DNA of 64,000 nucleotides from an archaeon HR01 (GTDB taxonomy: Archaea; Thermoproteota; Nitrososphaeria_A; Caldarchaeales; Caldarchaeaceae), in assembly GCA_002898355.1 (NCBI GenBank), contig BEHD01000001.1:116680-180679 (forward strand), given 5' to 3'. The notes under the pieces are model-generated. The model searched no databases and was not told the origin of the DNA. It was given only the letters and a program-made list of their open reading frames with translations. Position 1 is the first letter of the stretch. Each line of letters starts with the position of its first letter. The translations under genes and the position numbers were made by a program. Shown piece by piece: positions 17,187 through 26,353 of the stretch.

Positions 17187-18596
17187 ATGGAAGAGGAAAA
17201 AGAGGTTAGAAGGTATACTCGAAGGCAGGCCATCAGCAACGTGGCGGCGGCTGGGGCTATAGTCGGTGTCGGTGTTGTGGCTGGTCTGGGCGGCTACTTT
17301 GCCGGCGGTATGGGTGGTGGACGGGTTGAAACCATAACCCAGAGGGAGACCGTTACGGTGGGAGGGCAGACGGTGACTGTGGGCGGTCAGACAGTAACAG
17401 TTACACAGCCCACAACCATAACCCAGACACAGACCCAGACCGTTACAGGGGGCAGGACACCGCCGAGGGACAAGATACTGATAGGTGGGTCGATAAGCTT
17501 GACAGGCGGGCTGGCAGGCTTCGGTACAGAGGAGAAATGGGCCCTAGAGGAGGTTGCGCGGCGGGTCAACGAGCAGGGCGGCGTATATCTTCTAGGATAC
17601 GACCGTCGTCTCCCAGTAGAGCTCATCATATACGACTCCAAAAGCGATATTCCCACAGTCCTCGCCAACCTCGAGAAGCTCATAAACGTGGACAAGGTGG
17701 ATTTACTAGTGGGTGAGACAGGAAGCCATATAGGACTGGCGATAGCCCCTGTGGTGGAGCAGGCTAAAACCCCTATCGTAGGCGTGCTGGCTACTACCGA
17801 GAAGATTTTCATACCGCCCACCTACCACTACCTATTCTCCAACTTCCATCTAGCCCGTGACGAGGTCTGGATATACTACGACTACATGAATAACCTGCCC
17901 GCCGGCGTACGGCCTAGAACCATAGTCATATGGGAGGAGGCTTCAGACCTAGGCGCTGACAACGCCAACTGGTTCGAGACATATGCGAGACAGTATGGCT
18001 ACGAGGTTCTGCTGAGGGAGAAGTATACGCCCGGCTCAGATTTGACAGCTCTGGTCACCAAGACGAAGGCTCTCAACCCGGACGTGGTGGGGGGCATACC
18101 TTCACCGCCGGATGCCATCAACATGATTAAGATAAGCAAGGAGCTGAGGTTCTCTCCCAAGATATGGGCTTTCACTAGGGGGACTGCGACAGGGACATTT
18201 GGGGCTAACCTCGGAGCCGACGCCGAGTTTGTGACAGCCTCTTTCGTATGGCATGAATCCCTACCGGGAGCCGCAGAGATCGTCCAGAAGTATAGGCAGG
18301 AGACGAACAGGCCGCCTACACTGCTGGGGATATACTATTCAACAGGCCAGATAGCCATACAGGCGGTCGAGTGGGCTGGCCTACTCGACAGGGAGAGAAT
18401 TAGGAATGCTCTGGCGAGTCTACAGTTCGATACTGTGATGGGCAAGATAAGCTTTGGAGAAGGCGGTAAGATGAACAACACCGACAAGTTCATACTGCTG
18501 ATGCAGTGGCGTAGTGGAAAGCTTGAAATAATATGGCCACGGGCCAAGGCTACGGCAGAGCCGGTCTACCCATTCCCCTCATGGGAATCCCGGTGA
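17187..18596 (+). CDS. ABC transporter substrate-binding protein, branched-chain amino acid/amide type, with Tat-like signal
   Basis: A 469-residue type I periplasmic-binding-fold protein of the Leu/Ile/Val-amide-urea class. The N-terminus has a twin arginine (RRYTRRQAI) followed by a hydrophobic segment, suggesting Tat export and a membrane anchor. Residues about 50-90 are a Thr/Gln/Gly-rich linker with an imperfectly repeated VTVGGQT unit, typical of a glycosylated stalk. The ligand domain begins near KILIGGSISLTGGLAGFGTEE. The permease and ATPase genes are on the opposite strand, converging on this gene with a 24-nt gap, so the transporter is split over two transcripts. The ligand is not deducible. 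Confidence 0.9.
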   Translation: MEEEKEVRRYTRRQAISNVAAAGAIVGVGVVAGLGGYFAGGMGGGRVETITQRETVTVGGQTVTVGGQTVTVTQPTTITQTQTQTVTGGRTPPRDKILIGGSISLTGGLAGFGTEEKWALEEVARRVNEQGGVYLLGYDRRLPVELIIYDSKSDIPTVLANLEKLINVDKVDLLVGETGSHIGLAIAPVVEQAKTPIVGVLATTEKIFIPPTYHYLFSNFHLARDEVWIYYDYMNNLPAGVRPRTIVIWEEASDLGADNANWFETYARQYGYEVLLREKYTPGSDLTALVTKTKALNPDVVGGIPSPPDAINMIKISKELRFSPKIWAFTRGTATGTFGANLGADAEFVTASFVWHESLPGAAEIVQKYRQETNRPPTLLGIYYSTGQIAIQAVEWAGLLDRERIRNALASLQFDTVMGKISFGEGGKMNNTDKFILLMQWRSGKLEIIWPRAKATAEPVYPFPSWESR

Positions 18597-18620
18597 CCCC
18601 AGCCACCAAACCCTTTTTAT

Positions 18621-19538
18621 TCATATTATGCTCACCCTCTTGATACGTAAAGTTCTGATGAACAGCGTCTCTATCACCCCCTGAGGCATGAACTTTATTA
18701 TCAGGACCACCACAAGCCCGAAAGCCAGCAGGCTTATCTCCGTCAACGTGAACTGTAGGACGTAGTATATCCCGAGGTATATGAAAGAGCCTATCAAAGG
18801 CCCTGTCAAGGTTCCCCTACCACCTATCAGGACCATGAAAAGCGGTATTATGGTCCATTCGATGGAGAAGACATGCTCGGCCGGGATATAGAGGAGGTTG
18901 TATCCGTATATTCCGCCGGCGATTCCTGTGAAGACGCCGCTCAACAGCAGGGCTATGACTCTGTATTTTAACGGGTTTATGCCGCTGGCGTTGGCTAGAA
19001 CCTCATTCTCCCTTATTGAGACGAGGGCGAGCTTGAGCCTCGACCTCTGTAGGAGGTAGGTGGTGGCCCCAACCGCAACTAGGACAGCAGATACAAAATA
19101 GTAATTCTCCACTCTGCCCAATCCCTCGTAGGAGGTGACCCTTATACCGTATGCATGGATGTTCAGGACAGCCACTTTTATCGCCTCTGCGAGACTTAGA
19201 GTGCCGATGGCGAAGTAGTCCCCCCTAAGCCTTAACAGAGGAGACATCAGGAGACCTAACCCGACAGCGGCCAGTCCGCCTGCCATCACCCCTATGTAGG
19301 GGTGTATGCCTGCACCGGTTGATAGGGCCAGAGTGTAAGCTCCAACACCGAAGAAGGCTGCATGCCCTAGATTCAGCATGCCTGTATATCCTCCCACAAT
19401 GTTCCATGCGAGGGCGAGTATTATGTAGACGGAGAAGATGAAGCCCAGAGTTATTACAAAGTTGTTCCCAGCTGCGATGATAGGGATGCTGAGAAGTATG
19501 GCCACCGCTACGGCGGCGAGTATGGCTCCAGCCTTCAT
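18621..19538 (-). CDS. livM: Branched-chain amino acid/amide ABC transporter permease (LivM type)
   Basis: A 305-residue membrane protein with about nine to ten helices. The family motif AWNIVGGYTGMLNLGHAAFFGVGAY and the later LSGVFTGIAGGIYGYNLLYI are clear LivM hallmarks, and its partner LivH overlaps it by 4 nt. It is the last gene of the nitrilase-livG-livF-livH-livM operon. It forms the membrane channel with LivH and is driven by LivG and LivF. Confidence 0.93.
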   Translation of the reverse strand: MKAGAILAAVAVAILLSIPIIAAGNNFVITLGFIFSVYIILALAWNIVGGYTGMLNLGHAAFFGVGAYTLALSTGAGIHPYIGVMAGGLAAVGLGLLMSPLLRLRGDYFAIGTLSLAEAIKVAVLNIHAYGIRVTSYEGLGRVENYYFVSAVLVAVGATTYLLQRSRLKLALVSIRENEVLANASGINPLKYRVIALLLSGVFTGIAGGIYGYNLLYIPAEHVFSIEWTIIPLFMVLIGGRGTLTGPLIGSFIYLGIYYVLQFTLTEISLLAFGLVVVLIIKFMPQGVIETLFIRTLRIKRVSII

Positions 19539-20422
19539 ACCTCCCTCACCGCCCTGCCCCCAAACAGCCCTCTGGGCCTTGCGAGAAGTAAAATTATAAG
19601 CATGGCGTAGGCGACAACATTTCTTAGCCCTGAGCCTAGGAAGAAGGAGCCGTATGATTCCCCTATTCCGAGGATGAGGCCGCCGGCAATAACCCCGGGT
19701 ATGTTGCCCACTCCCGCAAGAGCCAGAACCACGAATGATTTAAGCAGGAACTCAGGTCCGAAGGTTGGCTGAAAGCTTAGAAGCAGGGCTACTAGACCTC
19801 CCGAGATCCCGGCCAAGACGGTGCTTAGGACGAATGTGAAGGTCTGTATCTTCTGCACCGGTATACCCAGGGTGGCTGCTGACTCGCTATCCTGTGAGAT
19901 AGCTCTTATCGCCCTCCCCAAATACGTCTTGCTAAGAAATATGTATAGAAGGGTTAGGATTGTTATAGAGACTGCGAAGGCGATCAGACGGATTATTGGC
20001 AACAGAACGGGGCCAACATGTATGCTCTCGGCTGTGAATGGTGTTACTATGCTTCTAGGGTCTCCGGTCCAAGCTATCAGCATGCTGGCCTGCATAATGA
20101 GGAGAAGGCCAAAGCTGGAGACAATTGGTGCGTCGAAGCTTTTGGTCACTCCCCTTATCAGGAGTCTGTTGACAATGTATCCGAGGAAGGCGGAGACGGG
20201 TATGGCCAACACTATCGCCAGCAGGGGGTCTACACCCATGAGAGAGGTTATCCAGTAGGCTGTGTAGGCGCCGAATATGATGAACTCGCCGTGGGCTATG
20301 TTGAGGATTCTCATCACACCGAATATGAGGGCCAGTCCTATAGTGACCAGCGAGTAGAGCCCGCCCAGTAGTATCGCGCCCACAAGGAGCTGCCCAAACA
20401 ATACCTCTAACGGGAAAATCAT
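19535..20422 (-). CDS. livH: Branched-chain amino acid/amide ABC transporter permease (LivH type)
   Basis: A 295-residue permease with about eight to nine transmembrane helices. The diagnostic LivH segment LALIFGVMRILNIAHGEFIIFGAY is near the N-terminus, and LGRAIRAISQDSESAATLGI forms the cytoplasmic coupling loop. It overlaps livF upstream and livM downstream by 4 nt each, so translation of the operon is tightly coupled. Confidence 0.93.
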   Translation of the reverse strand: MIFPLEVLFGQLLVGAILLGGLYSLVTIGLALIFGVMRILNIAHGEFIIFGAYTAYWITSLMGVDPLLAIVLAIPVSAFLGYIVNRLLIRGVTKSFDAPIVSSFGLLLIMQASMLIAWTGDPRSIVTPFTAESIHVGPVLLPIIRLIAFAVSITILTLLYIFLSKTYLGRAIRAISQDSESAATLGIPVQKIQTFTFVLSTVLAGISGGLVALLLSFQPTFGPEFLLKSFVVLALAGVGNIPGVIAGGLILGIGESYGSFFLGSGLRNVVAYAMLIILLLARPRGLFGGRAVREV

Positions 20423-21162
20423 CCTCCACCAACCTTGCCGCCCTGCTCTAGATAGAGCCAGCCCCTGATGAGGTCGGAGAGCGACGCGGATAGCTCCATC
20501 TTACTCCCCCCACCTTTCACCTCGCCCAGCTCCAGAACATACAGATAGTCGGCCACCGAGAAACACTGCTGGATATTCTGGTCTACAAGAAATATGGTTA
20601 TTGAAAGGTCTTTCAGCTCTTTTATATGTCTATAAACCAGCTTCACCATTAGAGGCGACAACCCTGCTGAAGGCTCGTCAAGTAAAAGGACCTTGGGCCG
20701 TGTCATGAGAGACCTAGCTATCTCCAGCATCCTCTGCTGACCTCCGCTGAGGGAGCTGGCTTTGTCGTCTAGCCTTGGCTTGAGGTCTGGGAACAGGTTT
20801 ATGACTTCGGAGAATGTATCTTCGAAAAGCCTCTGGTCCCTCCTAATCCTCCACCCGCCCAGTTGCAAATTTTCCCTAACGGTAAGCTGTGGGAAGACAC
20901 TGCGCCGCTGCAGAACAACTGCCAGCCCATGCTTAACCCTTTCATCGGGCGGTAAATCGTTTAGTCTAACACCGTCTAGATAAATGTCGCCGTGCTTAGG
21001 CTTCAAAAGCCCGGATAACGTCTTCATAAGTGTTGATTTTCCCGCGCCGTTCGGCCCTATCAACGCTGTAACAAGGCCCTTCTCAACATTCAGAGAGACA
21101 TTTCTTAATATCTCGATGTCACGATGATATTCCACTGTTAGATTACGCACCTGCAGAGACAT
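20419..21162 (-). CDS. livF: Branched-chain amino acid/amide ABC transporter ATP-binding protein (LivF type)
   Basis: A 247-residue ATPase. It has Walker A GPNGAGKST, signature SLSGGQQRML and Walker B KVLLLDEPSAGL. The PEDRVKHG-like segment is replaced by PPDERVKHGLAVVLQRRSVF, still the LivF pattern. It starts 3 nt after livG ends and overlaps livH by 4 nt. With LivG it powers the LivH/LivM channel. Confidence 0.93.
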   Translation of the reverse strand: MSLQVRNLTVEYHRDIEILRNVSLNVEKGLVTALIGPNGAGKSTLMKTLSGLLKPKHGDIYLDGVRLNDLPPDERVKHGLAVVLQRRSVFPQLTVRENLQLGGWRIRRDQRLFEDTFSEVINLFPDLKPRLDDKASSLSGGQQRMLEIARSLMTRPKVLLLDEPSAGLSPLMVKLVYRHIKELKDLSITIFLVDQNIQQCFSVADYLYVLELGEVKGGGSKMELSASLSDLIRGWLYLEQGGKVGGG

Positions 21163-21165
21163 AGG

Positions 21166-21885
21166 CTACACACCCAGATATGCCTCCACAACCTTGCTTG
21201 ACCGCCTAACCTCATCAGGGTCTCCCACCATGAGGATAGAGCCCGCATTCATGAAAGCCAGCCGGTCCACCATCCTAAGTATAGAGGGAATGTCATGGCT
21301 CACCACCATCAAGGTCTTGCCATCACGGCGCAGCCTATCCACTACCTCAATAATCTTCTCCTTGATGATGGGGTGGATACCTGCTACAGGCTCATCCAAC
21401 ATCAATATCTCAGGTTGTGGAAGAAGGGCTCTAGCTATGTCAACGAGTTTCTGCTGCCCTCCAGAGACATTGCCGGCCAGCTCATCCTTCAAATTTCGTG
21501 GAAGCCCCACCAAGTCCATAATCTCCAACGCTCTAGACCTCAGATTTTTCCTCTCCTTCATCCAGACACCCTGTGCCATGATATTCTCCAACACGGTCAT
21601 GTTCTTGAATACGTTGGTGACCTGGAATACCCTGCCAACACCCATGCGGCTTATCCGATGGGGAGGCAGCCCATCTATCCTCCTCCCGAATATCATCACC
21701 CTCCCGTCTTCAGGCCTGTAGTATCCGTTAATCACGTTTAGTAGTGTTGTCTTCCCTGAGCCGTTGGGCCCTATTATACCCAGGGATTCACCTTTTTCAA
21801 CTCTCAGCGTACACCTATCTAAAGCTCTGACACCGTCGAAGGTGATAGATACATTCTCAACCTCTATAGCCGCCGTGTCCAACAT
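21166..21885 (-). CDS. livG: Branched-chain amino acid/amide ABC transporter ATP-binding protein (LivG type)
   Basis: A 239-residue ATPase. Walker A GPNGSGKTTLLNVINGYY is followed by the LivG-type RVFQVTNVFKNMTVLENI, then signature VSGGQQKLVDIA and Walker B EILMLDEPVAGI. It begins 3 nt after the stop of the nitrilase-family gene, so that hydrolase is very likely part of the same transcript. Confidence 0.93.
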   Translation of the reverse strand: MLDTAAIEVENVSITFDGVRALDRCTLRVEKGESLGIIGPNGSGKTTLLNVINGYYRPEDGRVMIFGRRIDGLPPHRISRMGVGRVFQVTNVFKNMTVLENIMAQGVWMKERKNLRSRALEIMDLVGLPRNLKDELAGNVSGGQQKLVDIARALLPQPEILMLDEPVAGIHPIIKEKIIEVVDRLRRDGKTLMVVSHDIPSILRMVDRLAFMNAGSILMVGDPDEVRRSSKVVEAYLGV

Positions 21886-21888
21886 AGA

Positions 21889-22953
21889 CTATTTTTCAGG
21901 CCTCCTCCAAATCCCCATATCAAACATCCTCTTGATATTTGACCGTATAACCTTCTCCTCATATTCCTTATGCTTCATAGGCATCCTATTCATCCAGAGA
22001 TTCTTAGGGTAGAGCTCCCTATCATATATTATCTGGATTATCTCGGTTCTCAAATCCTTCATCCAGTTAGCCCATAGCGACCTGGAACGAAAATCCCTCA
22101 AGGCGTCTATATCTATTACACCAGCGCAATATGATGAGCCTGCACCGTATTCATGCTTGCCGATTATCCTTCCCTTGTAGTCGACTATCATCGATTTGCC
22201 TCCGAAGGTGTCTATGGGTACAGGCGACTCGGTGGTGAGGTAGTAGGTGCCTGTATTCGGAGCCACTAGGTATATGTTGTTGTCCAGAGCCCTGGCCCTG
22301 TTCTGTATCTCCCAGAACTCGTTCTGTGTATGGGGGTGGGGGTAGCTGGGCCTGTAGACTACTTCGGCGCCGTTCATAGCCAACCCCCTTATATACTCCG
22401 GGTAGGACCCCTCATTAGCCAACGCACATCCCAACACACCTATCTCCGTCTCAACCACCGGGAAGAAGGCGTTGAGGTTCCGGCCATGTATACGGACCCA
22501 TTCATCATATATATCGTGTGGACAGACGGAGTGCTCCACGGGGAAGAGGGGCGAATTCTTGTAATGCCTGAGAATTATTCGGCCTTGGGGGTCTATGATG
22601 AAGGCGTTATTGAAGAATCTGTTGGGAAACCTCTCGTCTACAGCCTTAGCCTGCGCAATAAGATACGCCTTATACTGTTTAGCAATCTCGGCGAGACGGT
22701 CCGTCTCCTCACCGGGGATTTCTATGGCGATATTCAACGCATATTCCACATGATCCATGTCAAAGACCTCATCTGTGAAGCCTTGGAGGGCTCCCTCAGG
22801 TATTGCTATTAGCCTAACAGGAAGGTCGAGGCTGCTAAGCCACGATGCAGCAGCTACCACCTCATGGAGATGCTCTATGTTTTTCAGGATTTCCCTTCTC
22901 TTCCTAACACCCCAAACCGTGGATGATATACCGACTGCAGTATAGGGCTCCAT
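21889..22953 (-). CDS. Carbon-nitrogen hydrolase (nitrilase superfamily)
   Basis: A 354-residue enzyme with the Glu-Lys-Cys triad in context: Glu in RLIAIPEGALQGF, Lys in ILRHYKNSPLF, and Cys in GVLGCALANEGSYPEYIRGLA. The length exceeds the usual 260-300 because of a C-terminal extension (about residues 290-354). The family cleaves amides, carbamoyl amines or nitriles. As the first gene of a liv-type transporter operon it may hydrolyse the imported compound, for example a short amide; this is inferred from position. It diverges from the PaaK-like gene across 66 nt. Confidence 0.85.
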   Translation of the reverse strand: MEPYTAVGISSTVWGVRKRREILKNIEHLHEVVAAASWLSSLDLPVRLIAIPEGALQGFTDEVFDMDHVEYALNIAIEIPGEETDRLAEIAKQYKAYLIAQAKAVDERFPNRFFNNAFIIDPQGRIILRHYKNSPLFPVEHSVCPHDIYDEWVRIHGRNLNAFFPVVETEIGVLGCALANEGSYPEYIRGLAMNGAEVVYRPSYPHPHTQNEFWEIQNRARALDNNIYLVAPNTGTYYLTTESPVPIDTFGGKSMIVDYKGRIIGKHEYGAGSSYCAGVIDIDALRDFRSRSLWANWMKDLRTEIIQIIYDRELYPKNLWMNRMPMKHKEYEEKVIRSNIKRMFDMGIWRRPEK

Positions 22954-23019
22954 GGCTGTGTTATGCGGCTACGGGAAAGCTTATAAGATTTGAGGTCTGG
23001 CCACGGATTCGGCTCCATC

Positions 23020-24330
23020 ATGAAGGTGGATAGATTTTATAACAGGGTGGCGGAGACTATGGATAGGTCGGAGATCAGGAGAATCCAGGAGAAAAGGCTC
23101 CGCCAGACTGTTGCATGGGCCTATGAGAGGGTCCCTTTTTACAGGAGAAAACTCGAGGAGAGGGGGCTTACACCGGAAGATATTAGGGGTCTGGACGACC
23201 TCCAACGCCTGCCGTTCACCACAAAGGATGAGTTGAGGACACTCTATCCATACGGCGCTCTAGCCGTACCAACCTCGGAGATTGTGGAGATCCACGCCAC
23301 ATCAGGGACAACAGGTACTCCAACCCTCGGCTTCTATACCTCCAACGACATAGAGGCCTGGGCCGAGGTAGCGGCCCGCTCCCTCACCATGGCGGGCATA
23401 GCCAAGGATGATGTCTTCCAGATAACCCCCAGCTTCGGAATGTTCACAGGCGGTTTCGGCTTCTACCATGGGGCAAGGAAGATAGGTGCTATGATAATTC
23501 CGACTGGTGCAGGATTCAGCAGGAGACAGATACAGTATATGATTGATTTCGGAACCACGGCGGTCTGTGCCGTAGTCTCGTATATCCTCAGGCTTACCGA
23601 GACCGCCCGTGAGATGGGCATAGACCCTGCTAGGGATACGAAGGTGAGGAAGGGCATCTTCGGCTCGGAGATGTGGACAACGGAGATGAAGAAGAAAATA
23701 TCCCAGATATGGGATATGGATGTCTACGACATCTACGGCTTTACGGAGCTCTGTGGCCCGGGAGTGGCCAACGACTGCTATATACATGATGGATTACATG
23801 TCTGGGAGGACCACTTCCTAGTCGAGGTTGTAGACCCCAGGACAGGTGAGGTTTTAGAGCCTGAAGAGAGGGGTGAGCTGGTCTTCACAACTCTTACCAA
23901 GGAGGCGGCGCCTCTACTGAGATACCGGTGTAGGGATATCTCATACATCTATGATGCGGCCGTATGCGAATGTGGAAGAACCCATAGGAGGCTGGGTTGG
24001 ATAAGCGGCAGGATAGATGATATGATAAAGGTCTCCGGTGTCTCGGTTTGGCCGAGCCAGGTGGAGTCGGTCCTACTCCAACATCCGGAAGTAGGCCAGG
24101 AGTACCAGATAATAGTGACTAGGCAGGAAGGGTTGGATAGGCTCAAGATAGTGGTTGAGTCCCGGCATAAGCTTGAGAAACACGAGGCCGACCGCATGGC
24201 CCTTAAGCTGGCTAAAAATCTCCGGGACGCGCTGATGACCAGTGTCGAGGTATCTGTGGTTGATCCTATGTCCCTCCCCCGTCAGGAGGTTGGGAAGGCC
24301 AAGCGGGTTATTGACGAGAGAGGTGTCTAA
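23020..24330 (+). CDS. Phenylacetate-CoA ligase (PaaK)-like AMP-forming enzyme
   Basis: 436 residues from the ATG at 23020; an in-frame TTG at 22990 lies inside the promoter and was rejected. The adenylation P-loop HATSGTTGTPTLGFYT, DVYDIYGFTELCGPG and the hinge LGWISGRIDDMIKVSG match PaaK-type aryl-CoA ligases. Homologues activate phenylacetate or other aromatic acids, but many archaeal members have unknown substrates. A TATA-like cttataag sits at about 22979-22986. The ornithine cyclodeaminase-like gene follows after 3 nt, so they are cotranscribed. Confidence 0.88.
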   Translation: MKVDRFYNRVAETMDRSEIRRIQEKRLRQTVAWAYERVPFYRRKLEERGLTPEDIRGLDDLQRLPFTTKDELRTLYPYGALAVPTSEIVEIHATSGTTGTPTLGFYTSNDIEAWAEVAARSLTMAGIAKDDVFQITPSFGMFTGGFGFYHGARKIGAMIIPTGAGFSRRQIQYMIDFGTTAVCAVVSYILRLTETAREMGIDPARDTKVRKGIFGSEMWTTEMKKKISQIWDMDVYDIYGFTELCGPGVANDCYIHDGLHVWEDHFLVEVVDPRTGEVLEPEERGELVFTTLTKEAAPLLRYRCRDISYIYDAAVCECGRTHRRLGWISGRIDDMIKVSGVSVWPSQVESVLLQHPEVGQEYQIIVTRQEGLDRLKIVVESRHKLEKHEADRMALKLAKNLRDALMTSVEVSVVDPMSLPRQEVGKAKRVIDERGV

Positions 24331-24333
24331 AAA

Positions 24334-25317
24334 ATGGTTCTGGTACTGTCGGGGAAAAACCTGAGGGGATGGCTTACTATGGCCAAATCCATCGAATTGG
24401 TGGAAGGGTTCTACAAATCCTTCAGCTCTGAAGACTATATCATGCCGCCCCGGGAGATGATGCAGATACCCGAACTCGACGCTGTATATGTCTTCATGCC
24501 CTCCTACTCCCATACGGTAGGCTCATTCACACTCAAGCTGATCAACGAGTATAGGAGAAACCTATCCCTATATGGTCTGAACGTGGCAAGCGGGTTAATC
24601 CTTGTCTTCAACCTATCCACCGGCCAGCTGGAAGGCTTGATGGACTCGGTCTATCCAACGGCGATGAGGACAGGTGCGATAGGCGGTGTGGCCGCCAAAT
24701 ACATGGCTAGTAGGGATAGTGAAGAGGTTGGTTTGCTGGGGAGCGGAAACCAGGCGTGGACCCAGCTTGAAGCCGTTGGAACAGTCCTCCCCGTTAGACG
24801 TGTCAAGGTCTACAGCCCTAATAAGAAACATCGGGAAGACCTGGCGCGTAAAGCCTCGGCGGAGCTGGGAATAGAGGCTAAAGCCGTCGACTCCGCCAAG
24901 GAAGCTGTGGAAAACGTTGACATCCTGATAACAGCCACCAACTCAGCTGAGCCTGTTCTCTCAGGTAGTTGGCTAAGTGAAGGCGTCCACATCAACAGCC
25001 TAGGAGCTCTAGCGACACGCCGGGAGCTGGATGAGATAACCTTCCATAGATGCTCGGTGGTTGTGGCTGATTACAAGGAGTCTGTGGTCAGGGAGGCTGG
25101 AGACATCATAGACGCGTTATCGAAGAATATAATAAAGATTGATGAGATAGTAGAGCTTCACGAAGTTGTTAAAGGATTGAGGGAGGGGAGAAGGGGCAGC
25201 CGGGAGATAACTCTTATGAAGTCGGTGGGCTTCGCATCGCTGGACCTCTTCTTCGCAACAAGCCTCTACAAAATGGCACGGGAAAAATCACTCGGGGTTG
25301 AGATAGATATTCATTAA
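24334..25317 (+). CDS. Ornithine cyclodeaminase / mu-crystallin family protein
   Basis: A 327-residue Rossmann-fold protein. Evidence: the substrate-domain segment DSVYPTAMRTGAIGGVAAKYMA, the NAD(P)-binding GLLGSGNQAWTQLEAV, and ILITATNSAEPVLSG. The family includes ornithine cyclodeaminase, archaeal alanine dehydrogenase and ketimine reductases, so the exact reaction is uncertain. It is translationally close to the PaaK-like ligase, suggesting they act on the same compound or stress response. Confidence 0.85.
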   Translation: MVLVLSGKNLRGWLTMAKSIELVEGFYKSFSSEDYIMPPREMMQIPELDAVYVFMPSYSHTVGSFTLKLINEYRRNLSLYGLNVASGLILVFNLSTGQLEGLMDSVYPTAMRTGAIGGVAAKYMASRDSEEVGLLGSGNQAWTQLEAVGTVLPVRRVKVYSPNKKHREDLARKASAELGIEAKAVDSAKEAVENVDILITATNSAEPVLSGSWLSEGVHINSLGALATRRELDEITFHRCSVVVADYKESVVREAGDIIDALSKNIIKIDEIVELHEVVKGLREGRRGSREITLMKSVGFASLDLFFATSLYKMAREKSLGVEIDIH

Positions 25318-25424
25318 GGGTTACGCTTTGAAGTAATATAAACTTAAGGGGGAGAAAAATTCAAACATAAGTATGATGATAAAATTTAGGAAAATAACTT
25401 GGATATAAGCATTATGTTAATTTT
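25318..25424. other. AT-rich intergenic stretch between convergent genes
   Basis: The 107 nt between the cyclodeaminase-like gene and the AhpD-like gene are markedly A/T-rich compared with the rest of the window. T-rich runs on both strands could terminate the convergent transcripts. No hairpin, RNA gene or open frame was convincing. Confidence 0.4.
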
Positions 25425-26198
25425 TTAAGCAATAAACCTTCGTTTTAGCTCTTGCCACCAATCATCTGGAGGTTCCTTAAAGTTTAGTCCAGTCGTGTGG
25501 ACGTTATTCTTTTGAAATGTGTGGACTACGTGCAACGCCTCCATTAGCTGGGGCATGTTTACTCCTTCCCGCTTTGCGGCAGCCCAGTGGGCTTTAAAGA
25601 GGTCGCCAGCCCTGTATTTAGCCAGTATCGCTAGTGCGATTATCCGCTTTGTAGTAGCGTCTATTTTGCCCTCGTTCATTATCGCCTTCTCACGCTCCCA
25701 CGTTATCTTCAAGTAGTCTGGGTCTGCAACCATTATGCGATACACCTTCGGAACACGCCCAAGGCTGCCCTCAATATCTTTAAGTGTATCTGCTGTGGCT
25801 TTTGGTATATCTTCATCACTTAACAAGCTGTAGGCGTTCTCAAGAACGCCTAGGGCGCTGAAGTGGGCTGTTAGCTGAGTGAGCTCGACGAGTTCCTCAT
25901 CTCCGAAGTTAAAATATGCCTTCAACACCCCAGCATGTGAAACTGTGCAGTATGTGCATGAGTTAGTCATGGAGACGGCAGTAGCAATCATCTCCTTCGT
26001 CTTTCTTGGAAGCTCACGTGTCATCATTATGTGCAGGTGCTCGTCAGCCATGTTTTCAAGCAGGCGTGGCTTGTAGCTGAGGCTGCGGGTGTACGAACCT
26101 ATGACGGGAACCTTAATGTAAGACTTTATCTTTGTCTCGAAGAGACGCTTAACCTCGTCACTCAACTCATCATCTGCAGGCAGACGAATAAGGACCAT
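25425..26198 (-). CDS. Carboxymuconolactone decarboxylase / AhpD-like protein
   Basis: A 257-residue protein. Its first half holds the AhpD core, with the redox pair and downstream His in NSCTYCTVSHAGVLK; the second half (about residues 150-230) looks like a second alpha-helical AhpD-type repeat lacking cysteines. Such proteins act in peroxide defence or as decarboxylase-fold proteins of unknown role. The gene seems more A/T-rich than its neighbours and sits next to the mobile-element region at 26.3-27.9 kb, so it could be a later acquisition; this is only suggestive. Confidence 0.75.
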   Translation of the reverse strand: MVLIRLPADDELSDEVKRLFETKIKSYIKVPVIGSYTRSLSYKPRLLENMADEHLHIMMTRELPRKTKEMIATAVSMTNSCTYCTVSHAGVLKAYFNFGDEELVELTQLTAHFSALGVLENAYSLLSDEDIPKATADTLKDIEGSLGRVPKVYRIMVADPDYLKITWEREKAIMNEGKIDATTKRIIALAILAKYRAGDLFKAHWAAAKREGVNMPQLMEALHVVHTFQKNNVHTTGLNFKEPPDDWWQELKRRFIA

Positions 26199-26353
26199 AG
26201 TTTGTGATTATTATTAAGTCGTATAAAAATTTTAGGAGGTTACAAACGTGTCGAAAAATTCTTGGCCTAATCAGTTTTTCGTTATGATGGGATGGGGTTA
26301 CTGCCTAGGTGGTCCGCCGAGGTTGAGGCTCTATGTGAGCTTATGTCAAAATA

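Noticed and set aside
17346..17460. Short tandem repeats in the binding-protein gene as a possible mobile or CRISPR-like repeat
   Set aside because: The repeats are in frame and encode a Thr/Gln-rich linker; there are no spacers and they are imperfect.
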